Shown in pieces: positions 34,031-46,400 of a DNA stretch of 64,000 bases (position 1 is its first letter; the number at the start of each line of letters is the position of its first letter). The position numbers were made by a program, and so were the translations under genes. The DNA is from Uloborus plumipes (Eukaryota > Arthropoda > Arachnida > Araneae > Uloboridae). The stretch lies in assembly GCA_038373865.1 (NCBI GenBank), contig JAXGGA010000071.1, positions 186,001 to 250,000 on the forward strand. The letters are read 5' to 3'. The notes below the pieces were generated by a model, which did not search any database, was not told the origin of the DNA, and was given only the letters and a program-made list of their open reading frames with translations.

Positions 34031-34944
34031 AATTCTTTTCTTCACTGTTTTATTTTAAAATACTTACAAAAGATATGGCATTCTGGTTGATTTTTTCAGT
34101 CTAAATTAAAAGTTCACTTAAAATTCGATTTTTTTTTTCTTAAAACCTGTGAGTAATAAAATTCATGCTTGATATTTTTTCTTCTTAATGAAACCTGTAC
34201 AGGAACCTTTCGCAACTGACATGCCCGTCATTTCTTTCTTTCTTCTGATTTTAAAACAATACCTCACATGTGTGTAAATAGATTGATTTCTCAAATTCAG
34301 GGAGCCATTGCCCCTTCTTGATTACCCTTAATGACGGGTCTAATTGACGCTTTCATGCTAAGTAAAAGTAACGTTTTCAAATTAAGTCAAGTTTTCTATT
34401 TAATGAATTGGTTGACAACTAGGTTTTGAAATCTATGTCCTAGTGTTCGATTTTAATCTTTCACTGTTTGACTACTCACTATACCTAATTTGCTCATGTG
34501 TATATGAAAAGATCGTTTAAAGCGTATTTCACCTATGCTCCCCCCCCCCCATTATGTTTTTAAGGGGGGTTTTCGCATTACTAAAACAAAGAAACTGGGA
34601 GCTTCTGCTTTAAAATAGATTTCAGAACTTTGTATAGTCTACAAATTTCCACTTAATTCAAAAATATCAGCCCTTATCAATATTAAAGATTCGGTTTGTA
34701 TTTGCTTTCATTTTTCTGAGTTATATTCACAACTAGTACAGAAACGGTGAATCTGTTAATGTTATTAGTGCGATGAAAATCGTAAAAAATATGTATAAAC
34801 TTCTCGTTAAGTGTAGATAACCGCTGCATGAAAGAGGACTTCATTTTTAAAGGTGTTTTAAAAACCTCTTAAAATAATTTTCTCCTAATATAAAATTTTC
34901 CTCTGGAAGTTTAAGTTCAATAAATTTGTATTTCGCTCCATTAA
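34031..34944. other. No gene seen
   Basis: AT-rich, with an 11-base C run at 34540-34550. Confidence 0.4.
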
Positions 34945-35455
34945 CTCATTAATGCCTAGCGTCCCTTTTTAGGGACGGTCCAAAAAGGGATCTGAATTTC
35001 CCCAAAATGAACATTTCAACCAAATAAGTGTTCAATTAGTACCTTGGTATTGTTTCAATTCGTTACTAACAGATTGCAGCACATAACCATTGTAAAGTGT
35101 GTTTTGTAGCAGTTTTAATATCATCTTAATCAAAAATGACATCGTTCGCAATCTCAAGAAAAAAAAACCTAAGTTTTCAAAGTTATTCCCAGCTTCCCAG
35201 TTTATGTTAATCGCTGATTTTATTTCTTCTTATGAAATTTCTTTTTAAATATTATATCGTAGGCAGAAAAAAATTTTAGTAAAAAAAATATGTACCCACT
35301 GGGGTCTATCGTAACTTTTAAGGGACGATTTTTCTTTCCTTAATGAAAAAATCATTTTTTACATATTTTTTTTTATTATTTTTCCTGTCCATTAAACACT
35401 ATTTGTAACCAGTATACAAAATATCTTTGGAAAAAAAAAGTCAGGCATTAATGGG
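34945..35455. mobile_element. TTAA-flanked MITE (511 bp), piggyBac-like
   Basis: TTAA at 34941-34944 and 35456-35459 flanks ends CTCATTAATGCCT and AGGCATTAATGGG. TTAA targets with C-rich ends are typical of piggyBac-derived elements. It contains a local palindrome GTCCCTTTTTAGGGAC. It matches the TIR and length of 55964-56477. Confidence 0.75.
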
Positions 35456-35459
35456 TTAA

Positions 35460-37382
35460 ACTGAGTAAGATAAAATTGAACTCAGAATTCCACATTAAAT
35501 TTTTGATGTTAAATATAACATTTCATTTAAAATATGAATGCTTTCATGAGCTGTATTGAGCCCATTGACATTTCCATTAATACGAATTTTGAAACGGTTA
35601 TTAACACTTCAACTCATCAAAAGCCGCATGTTCATGCAATTGATTAAATGTCGACCATTAGGTTACGACAGCTATCCTAGCAGTACGCACTTCACTCAAT
35701 TCAGTGACAATTAAGTTAAAACAAAAGTCTGATGACATGCATTGCAATTTTCGCTTTAGTGCAGTATTGCGTATGTTTGATGCAGTTTCTCCACTTTTCG
35801 ACTGGTTTAAAGAACCCAAACACCTTAAAATGGCTATTTATGACAGAATTGCACAAGTTTTGTAAATAAATTTATTAGATTAACTCCATAGCTTTACATA
35901 GCTGATTTTTTTTCTCTATGTTCATTAGAAGCTGAAACATTGGTACTTCAAATATGAAAAATGAGCGGCTAAAGCATTAGAAGTTTAAACACAAAGTGCA
36001 TTTTTCTCGAAATGAATATGTAGATCAAATTTCTTTACTTTAAAAAATAATTCAAAACATTCACATACCATTTTCAAAAATTTTGCTGACATTTTCTACG
36101 TATTGTTATTTAGAAAATATATCAATGTCAGGGCGAGAATCAGTAAGTTATTTTATTTCTCATAAATTAGAAATATATAACATTTTAGAAATGTAATATT
36201 TTCTCGCAAATTCGACAAATGATTATCAATTTTTATGTAATTTTATGCAGATATTTTTTCAAATAAATACTAGTTAATTATTAATTTTGTCTCGCACTCA
36301 AACTACATTAGAAAATGTAATTACAACGTTTCTAAATATAATTTTTCTAAAAAAGGAATACCTTAAAATGCATATAAGCTCAGTCAGTTTAAATGCAATT
36401 TATTTGAAAATTTAATATATTCTGAGTAGTTATTATACATTTTGCTAATGTACGCAAGAGACACTAGCAATGACTTTACGTCGTCTCACCCTTTTGCTCT
36501 ATTTCAAGGATTTTTTTAGCTTTTCTGCTATTTGACATTGTTGGAATTCAAAACATTATAATCTACAAAGTATGTTATAATTAAAATTCTTCAGAAAATT
36601 GAATCGAGTTCTTAATTTTAAAAATTATTTCTAGCATTAAATTACGATAGTTAGGGACAAAATATTTATGTGTTAACGTAAATTTATTCAGAGGTCGTTT
36701 ACTAATAATGCTTACTTAAGATATGGTACTGGGAAATAAATACCCAGAATGCTCATTTTTATTTACATCATAATTCAAATTCACTCTATCGCAATTTCAT
36801 TGAGTTAATTGTATGAAACTTGAATATCAATTATCAAAATAAGAGCTGTACCAGTTTAGATTGCTAAAAACCCCCTGTTGAAATATTCTTCAATTTTAAG
36901 AACAACACATATTTTGTAAATTGTTTTTCTGAGTACCTTAAAAATTAGCGGAAATGCTGTCAATACTGCTACATTTACCTAAAATAAAAACAATAAATTT
37001 TCGACTGTTCACAATAACGTTAATATAAAACATTAGATTGTAAAAGTCTATGAAATTTTTTATTTAACAAACTTTTATAACGAATAAAATTGTTTAAATA
37101 TTAACCTTTCGGTTTTCTCTGCAGCCGCAAAATCAAATAATTTAAGCAATTCAAAACTTTGTGTGCATTGCGTTTCTATTTCCTGACGTATATTGAAACA
37201 ATATCAATGATATATTTGTCATTTTGTCTTCTTTTTTGCAGCTTTGGCATTTTTTTCGCTTTTGAAATGTTTTAATCATTTTTAAATAGAAACAAAGTAT
37301 TTTGTGAGAGTAGGTGGTGAATAATATGGAGCTATCTATAAAATGTTAACAGTGTACTAATTAAAATTTTCTCATTTTTCAG
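35460..37382. other. No gene recognised upstream of the first NOX5 exon seen
   Basis: AT-rich. The missing 5' exon(s) of NOX5 could lie here or further left, but I could not identify one. Confidence 0.4.
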
Positions 37383-37438
37383 CAGAAAAACTAAATATTC
37401 GTCAGAATGGAGCTCATGGCCAATTTGAACGAGTCTCG
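37383..37438 (+). CDS. NOX5: NOX5 exon a (N-terminal extension)
   Basis: The acceptor is a NAGNAG tandem (TTTCAGCAG), so the exon may start at 37383 or 37386. The donor TCG/GTAAGA follows. The open phase encodes 18 residues starting EKLNIRQ and ending in phase 0, which matches the next exon. The ATG at 37407 is in a frame that hits a stop after splicing, so it is not the start. This is the least certain exon because the N-terminus is poorly conserved. Confidence 0.55.
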
Positions 37439-40400
37439 GTAAGAATATTTTTGCTTACTTTATATCAACTTAATTCTTTAGTAAAATAAAAATATTTTCA
37501 TAGCATTCAGGATCGTACCCACTCAGAAGATCGATAATTGCACAAGGCTATTGGGTCGCATTTCACTCTGAGAGGAAGAGAGCAGGGCTATTAAAATTAT
37601 TACCTAAACTTACAACAGTGTTAGGAAAGCGAATGAAAGAAACCAATAATTGCACAATCAGATTTATTGATTAGTGAAAAGCTCATAGCAAGTGATAAGA
37701 TGCCGACTACGCATGTTGTTGCACAGATGGCGCCGACGAAGTGAAGACTGTAGCCACCCTCTCGAGGATTCCTATTGTGTAAATTTTGACCGCAGTAACA
37801 ACAATTCTCAGTGCGAGATCTTCAGCAGAGTCCACAGGCGTTTATTCTTCTAGTCTTACCAAAAAACCCCACAACTAGTGAAACATTGATAAATATTCAA
37901 ATATTTGCTAATTAAAATAGCATTTTGAAAAATTTAAGCTCAAAAATTATGTGCCCTCGTCTTCCAGTTATCGAGATATAAGGTCTTAAATTCTAACGAA
38001 ATTAAAAACAAAACACCAAACTTAATGACTTGGTAGGAAATTGAGCACAATATTTTAGTCAACATGTGCATGACATTTATCTACAAATCAGCCAAATGAT
38101 GTCATTACCCATTGAAATTCTCTAAAGTTGTCTACTTTCTTTAACATTTCTGTAATATTTAAGACCGCATGTTTCAATAACTACGTCACGAGGGCAAAAA
38201 TACATGCGTGAAGAAAAACATGTTTTACAATGCTTTTTCGACAGCTACTCAGTTCTAAAAAACCATTGGAACACCATCGTATTGTTTCTTTGTTAGGATA
38301 TATTGCTAGGATATAACCATGCTCTTGCTTCAGAGCAACAGCAAGACATCCGAGCCCAGGAACAACGGTAAGACAATCTTCTGCTGTTCTGAGGCTACGA
38401 TATGATTTTAAGCTGGTAACAAATTACGACAGAGGTGATTGTATTTCTTCATTAATCCCTTACGCTACAAGGAAAGGAGTTATAAGTTTTGCGTGTCTGT
38501 TTCTCTGTCTGTGGTACCTTACAGCCTAAACGTGTGGACTGGTTTTGAAATTTTTATTTTGTTTGAAGTGATCAAGAATGTTCGTAGCTAGGTCGGATCT
38601 TTGGATGACATTAACAAAGACATTAATTAAAAACCTTTAAAATATTTTTCGCAATTTTTGAAGTGAAAATATATTGGAAAATTTAAAACAATAGTACCAA
38701 ATGAAAGGAAAAAAAATCTGCGTCTAATAAGATGTTTGGAACTTCCATGTAAAATAGAACTCAAATTATAACGTTTTTTAGCAAATGCGGCTAAGGCTTA
38801 AATCTACAGGGTTGTCATTGTTGGGGGACAAGGAAAGAAAACTCAATGCTTTAAAATGTTTACATGTTGCCAGTTTCTAGTTTTTAGCAATTTAAATACT
38901 TGTAATTTATTTTAGTACAATTGTCCCGCTTTATTCTGCTTTTGGGACTAGCAAATTATCCTAGTAAGGATTATCTGGATTATATGGTAAAATGCTCTTG
39001 AAAACAAATATATATTTAGATTTACAATGTTCTTTATCACCAGAGAAGTTTGTTTTAATATTAGATCGGCAATCAGGATCAGGAGTTGTTTAAATTTTTA
39101 ATTTATTTTACAGGATCCGTCGCTAGCTTATGTTTCTCTGTAATTTATGTTTGTCTAGTTTAGATAAGTACTTTTATAAAAAGTTACTTTTGTTATAATT
39201 AGTGCTACTATAGGGTTATCTTACGACTAGTAAGCGTAATTTTTCTTTAATTTATAGCGTTAGTAAGGGCTTGACTCCAGATAACCTTCAATATCTGGAA
39301 AAAGTATTTCAAGATACAGTCGGAGACAAACAAGAAATAGATCTCAACCATTTCAAGAAAATTGTCCAGTCAAAAAACGTTAGTATGCTTTTTTTTCCTC
39401 TCTTTTTCCAACTCTGAGCTGGGTCGTAGAGCAACTGTACTAGAAATATTTAACTTTTGGAAGACGGGCTTAAATTCGGCTGTAGTTGAGTTGTGGTATG
39501 AAATGGGGGGAGGGGGAAGCCGTTCTCTGAAATAGTAATTTTTATTGTAAAATTGTGGTATGGATATAAAATTATCTTTATTTCTCTTTTTCTTTTGGGG
39601 AATTCCCCAAAAGCCAAAGATAAGTTTCCCCAGTATTTTTTTTCCAACCACAGCTGCCATTAACGTTTGTTGCATTTAGTTCTGCCTCAACCCAGGCTTC
39701 GGGTCGGTAACTTTTTGCTTAATTTTCCTGTTTTGTTTAAAGCTACAGTACACTTCATGGATTTTTTTTAAAAACATAGTTACATTCATGTTACTTTCCT
39801 AAAATGCTCATATTTAGCTATTGTGTAAAAAGATAAAAAAAAATAAATATTTTAACATATTTGGAGAAATTCAGCATGTTTAGAAAAATTTATTAGTAAA
39901 AATTAATAAAACTAAAAACGCTCCATGCAGAAAAATATTGAGCAAATATCTTAAATTTTTTTTCTACACCTATATTTAATGTTTAACAAATTGATGGTGA
40001 AAATGTTTCATATTTATTGTTCAAATTAAAAATAAAGACAAAAATGAATGTTCCCATCATATTTTCCAAAAAAAAATGTCGAAACGGGCTTACTTCAAGT
40101 TTATACCTGCTACAACATAACTTTGCCTCCAGTTTTCAAAAATCTGTTTCCAACAATTGATGGATAAAGCATAAGGGTATACAGAAAAAAAGTTTTATCT
40201 TCATATATACATTTTTTAAACCTAGGGAGCATTTCGAAGTTTCACTTCGCAGCAAATTCTTCATTCTGAAAAACTCATTTTTATGTATCCAAGAGCAATT
40301 TCTGGCGTTGTAGGTGAAACGCTAAAATACGCAATATCTCAGGAAATAAAGGTCGAATCAAAAACAATTCTTTTTGCCCTGGATAAAGCTCTTTTCAGAG

Positions 40401-43400
40401 CATAAAAATAGTTCAAAAACAAAAAATCAACATTTTGAAGGATTTTTGTCAATTTCAAAGTGTACTGTAGCCTTAAACCAATTATGGTACTACACTGTTA
40501 AAACTACGGGCCCGAAGGGGTGCCAATAAGAAAGCTGGGGCGAAAGCAAGGTGCCATGGGGTGCCATAGTGAATTTGAAATGCTCTTTCTGTACCAAAAG
40601 GCCTCTCAGAGGGTGCTTTAAGCTTCGTCTGTAGCGCCATCGGCACCCTTTAGGCTTGCGCATGCTCAGTAAGACATCTAAAAGACACCCCTGAGAGCTT
40701 GCGTCTGCGCATTGCGACTCCAAGCTATCATCATCAACCATTTGAAGGGCAGACATCTTGTTTAAGTCGACACGACAGAATTATCGCTGCAGTGTTTTCA
40801 GTCTTGGATTTCACCTTGAGTTTATTACAAAAATGGAGAAATTCTTCATTTTAATCTTCGAATTCTCACGTAAGAGGAAAGGGGACGCGAAGGAAAAGGG
40901 AAAAAAACTATGCCTGACTCTTTCTTTCTTATTTGTTTTTATCATATGTATATGTATAAGCTATTTTAATGCCATGCATTTCGTGCTTTTGCTAATATCT
41001 TTCGTTGGCGTTATTGATAACGAATGCTGAGTTCGTTATTGCAAGAGCTTACTTTTTTTTTCCATCAGTTGAAATGAATATATCCTTAAAATATATTTCA
41101 ATTTTTAATCTGTCGAGGAACTTGGCGTTTAACAAACACTGCTTTTCAATTACCCCTATCTTTTATTCCATAAATATATTTAAATGTCGAACTATACATA
41201 TGTATTAATATGTTACTCTTGATAAAAATTTTAGAAGTTAATGAAGCGATTCAATTTTTTATGATGGAATAATACAACTGAATATTTTTGACTGTTTTTG
41301 AAAGGGATCCATAAAATACCTTCCCTCTTCATTTTCGGTACAGTTAATGCTGTAGAAAATGTCAATAGCATTTTAAAACTGAGTTGAATCCAAGTCATGA
41401 ATTCTTTTAAAATATGTTGGAAAGTCTGAACTGTGAGAAAATGCCTTAAATTAGAAGTTTCGATCATTTTCAAATCGGAATTCAAGGTGAAAATGTACCA
41501 AAACTTCGTGAATAAAAACAATAAATAAAAGTAAACACAATTGAAGAACAAAAACGCACACAGCACAGGGGGGATCTGCAATAGTGAACAGTGAGGGTGC
41601 CATTATGCTCTCCTATACGGTTCCATCGTTCACCCGCGTGGCTTGTTGAATTGAGGGTGCCAGTATTTCAACCAAGCCAAGGGTGAATTTTTGGCTCCCC
41701 ACTGGGTGTCGCTGATGTTACAAGCGTTTCACCCCGGAAAGGAGCCAATCGCAACCTGTAGTTTTAACAGTGTATTCGAGCTCTTTCTGTAAAATGTTGT
41801 GAAGGATAGCCTCCAGTTCTATGATCAGTGCATGAGTTTTAACTCGGTGGAGAGCTCACAAGTTTGAGAGCTCGTTGCAGTGCATTTTGTTAGGGAAGAC
41901 TTTCTCACAAAGTCATGTAAACCATTTATCATATGTATCCCTTCCAAAACCCTATGGTCGTGGAGGGTCCCTCACGTTTGCGACGAGATTAATCTACCAC
42001 TGATTTAAAAAATCTCGATTACAAATTAGCTTCATTTACTAAATTCCCAGAAGTTCTTCATAATTTCGCAAACTTTTAAAAGCCTAATTTAGGTGACCAT
42101 AATAACTTATTTTCGAGCTTTCATCCAAAAAAAAAACTGAAACACGAAATACGGGCAAGAGACTTTAAAACCCAGATGGTTTTTAAAGTATTTAAAACTA
42201 ATATTGTGCCTAAAGGAGCTTAGAAATAGCATCACCTACAGTAATTATAGGTTTAAATAGTAAGTGAAAGACTCAAATATCAAATTTGAGGAAGCAGTAT
42301 GAAGAACCCTTCTATAAAGATGATATTGCTTTTTTATATGTGGGCGATTCTCTGTAAACTGGTAATTTGCTGTCCGGGCCGAGTATTTTAAAAATAATAA
42401 AGTGTAATAAAGTAATTATCGCGCTTAATACGAGCAAAGCATTAATACTCTGTGGCCCAATTGTATTTGGAGCGATAACAATTTAATTTTTTTTCTATAA
42501 ATTATCTAAGGGCTAAACCCTGGCTGTCCCAATCGTATTGTCTAACACTTCAAGGTAATATTCTAAAAATCCTATCAACACTACATAAATTTGGCAATTA
42601 ATATCTAAAAATAGAATAATGCAGCTATATTTTTTCATGATATAAGGTATAATTACGTATTTCTAAAACTTAAAATTGTCATGTAAATTCTGTCCGGAGA
42701 TTTTTCAAACAGTCCCCTGAGACAAATTCAAAGCTCATATAGAAAAAATCTGTTACTCTTGCAAATGTTTTTTGACATGAAGTTTAAAGCAATCAGTGTG
42801 AATTTGCTGAAATTGCTGAGAACGGTGTTGAAACGATACATTGTTTTGTTTGAGAACCACATTTGTGATGAAAGTATGCAACAGGGTCGTTGCGAAAACA
42901 ATCCTCTGGGAAGTGATTTTATTAATGTCAATTAGTTTAATTATGAAACATTAGTTATTATGTCCACGATTTGTGCCTAAATTTATAGGTAGTCTCGTAA
43001 CTAATTATGTTTCAATAGTTTTGCAGATATTACGCAACAAACAGCAAAAACACGGTTACCTAGCACAGTCCCCTGCCTAGTTATACCAGGCAGGGGACTT
43101 ACCCCCTGTCACAATTTATCAGAAAAACACAAGCTTCAATTGACCCTCTTTCAAACTATAGTAATACATTCATTTTCTGAGCAATAGTATTATAATTATA
43201 CGAACATTTCAAAAAAACCATGCCCGGACAGATTTCGTGTGAAAAATGACGAGTTTACAGAGAATCGCCCATGTAGCAGGAACTAGTGAACATCTTGACT
43301 TTTTTGATACCTGTCATGTGATTACTTTCCTCAACTGTCAAAGGGCACGACTCCCTTCGAGAAATTGGTGACAAAAAACTGATCACTATAAGATCCCACC

Positions 43401-46400
43401 AGGGACCGTTTGTATACAAATTTTTGTTGGAATATTTGATTAACCTCTTAATTATCCCATCCCTCATAACAAGGAAACGTTGAATTGCGCAACTTCTGGG
43501 GCAATCGGCTCAAAAAACTTATCAGCACTAGTCATGTGAGGTACATATGTTCACAAAATCTCATTCAGTTCCATGCAGTAAATTTTAAGTAAGATTGCGC
43601 ACTAAAGACACGTACCCGCACTTACAAGTTTCATGAAAATAACCAAAATGGCTTCACCATGCTTGAAGTATAAATCAGTCAAAATTCAAAACCGTTTATG
43701 AATCTAGTTGGGGTGTGTTGGAATAGGATAACTGCGTTTAGGCCAAAAAAAAATGTGGATAATTATCTCTAACTTATCCAGTCCAGCAGCTTAGTTTCAA
43801 GCAAAAGTCTACAACTGCTACATCTCCTGGATTCTTGGATATGTTCGAAGCAATGTTTCACATTTTGCTTCCATACATGCAGCTGTTCCATTACGCTCCT
43901 AACTCTTCCCCACTTTTATCTGAAACCTTTGTAAGAGACGTTTGAAGTCAAGTTCATCAATGACTTATAGCACTTTAGCTCTAAACGCTTCGTATAAGAG
44001 CCCAAAGTGCTTTGTGACAAATGATGTGTTTAGAGATAAAGTGGGTCAAGTCATCCATGGATTTGATTCACATTAGCTTTGAACTCCTCATTTTAAAGCA
44101 TACTGTAGTTACTTTAAAGCTGAAAAATCGTCGATTACCTTTGATTTCTCTGATTTCTAATTTATTTAAGCAGATAATACTTTATTTGAAACACATTAAA
44201 AATTCAGTGGAAAGGTATCGCAAAGAATTTTCGTAATATTTAAAATGCTTGTTATAAATGACTCGCGAGTGTTGTGACATTTTAGATTGCCCTGAAGCGT
44301 TTTCGTTTAAATTTTTATATGCATTAAATGCTTTTGAAGATGTTTCATTTAAGTAGTGCTCCCTTTGGGACTTATTTTAAATAATCATTATCCATTTAAA
44401 TATATCTGTACCTCAGAACCAGACTAACGTAAGTCCATTTTCGTCCTTTTTCGGTAGAGGGGAAAAACGATTGTCGAATACATCGTTTTTCCCCTCTACT
44501 GAAAAATGACGAAAATGGACTTACGTTAGTCTGGTTCTGAGGTACAGATATTTGCTTTCAAATTAGCGATTGGATAAAGCATCAATGATGGCTTTATGAA
44601 TGCAACAATTTGTTAAATAAGGAGAATATTCCAAAAGTTTCGTCTCATGCTACGGGGCTATGCCTTTTGTATACTTTCAGATACATTGGAAATGTTTCAA
44701 TAGTATTACATAATTAAAGATTATGTACATAAATTTCATAAAGGAAACATGCAACAGTTTCGTTTTTTTTATTTTGTTAACATGGTATTAAAAGCTAAGA
44801 GAATTTCAGAAAATAAGTTAAAATCTATTTTTGCATACAACGATGAGATCCGGGAAAGAAATCACGATATTTCTTCCTACAGTTATGTTTAAGCTGTTAC
44901 TTTTAATAACGAACAGTTTTTATGTTTAATTTTCGCGATTAACTTTTGTCTTTTACTAAAGGGTCCAATATTCTTTATTTTTCCAGTAATAAAACAACGC
45001 ACGCAACAGCAGCGTAATTTTAAATTAATGCTTATTTTTTAAGTAAAAATTTTTGGTTTAGGAACAATTGCATCTTCTGAGCATGGTTCTCTATCATATA
45101 CTTGTACATGGCATTTAAAATTGAATGGGATAAACAGAAAGCATACCTGTGTCTGTGGAATTTGAATAAATTTGATAAAGTTATACTTTTTTCCCCATGA
45201 AAACACATTCCGTCAAATGTGCGTTTTGGGGTGCGAAAATACTAAGTTCTTGAACGCATCACAATTAACTTGGATCATGGACTAACTAGACAAACAGTTA
45301 TTGAGGAATGTAATTTATCAGTAGTTATTTTGAATTACAGGCTTCAATTTGACCTATAGCGTAATATTTTTTATGAACGTTTATTGAAAATTTGTTTACT
45401 TACTGAGAATCATTCCTTAACTCAGTTTATTTCTCTTTTCGAATGTTTATGCTGAGTACATCCATTCTATATAATGACATATGAAGTACCTACTGCTGGA
45501 AATATAATTTTTTAAAAGCGTGTAGCAAAAAGTCCTTACGTTAATCGTTTTGCTCTGCAGTAGAACTATTTACTAACTGCTTCGTACACAAGTCCACATT
45601 CCCATACATACACCTTCCAGTTCTGTATTTGGTGGCATAGGGTCTTTATAGAAGGCATCTTCAAACCATTTCCTGTGAGTTTAAAAACTAGTTTGTTTAC
45701 AACTACTGCTTCTTGACAGCTAGAAATATTTCTATTTCAGATGTTTTTCGTTGAACGAATATTTCATGTCTTTGATGCTGACAACTCCGGAAGTGTGTCG
45801 CTTGAAGAATTCATGCGAGTCATGCGATGCTTTGCGGAGCAGAGCCCGAGTGAAAAATTACGCATTCTCTTTGATGTCTACGATTTGAATAGTAAGAGTT
45901 TTTCATGAATATGTATTCACCGTTTTAAATATATTTTAACGTATTCAATTTATTTTGAAATTTTATGTGCCGTAAAGACATTGCATGGTTATTTGCCCAT
46001 TACTTATTAGCGTGGGGCTAAAAATAAAAAGGTTTTCAGATCAACTTCTACTAGTTGCCAAAAGTTGTCTTTGGTGATAGTTAGCTTTTGTGCAAAATTT
46101 AAGAAAAATCGGTTAATATCTTCAGGGGGCGCTGCGATCGCAAAGTTTTATCATAGCTTTTATCGGGATTTTGTGGTTAAAATATGAAAAACAATGCCGT
46201 TAGCTAATCTCATTACATTTTTTTTACTCATAAGATATATTCATGCATTCAAAGCATATGAAATAACTCACAAAAAATTATTTTATATGATATATTTATA
46301 TTTCAAGCATTTAAAAAGAAACGAAAACGTGAAAAAAAGTGATTTTTTTAAAAATATAAATTTATCATATAAAATAATGTTTGTGAGTCATTTCATATGC

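Noticed and set aside
37407..37438. ATG in exon a as the NOX5 start
   Set aside because: In that frame, splicing to 38297 or 38310 meets a stop at once. The frame open through exons a, b and c is a different one.
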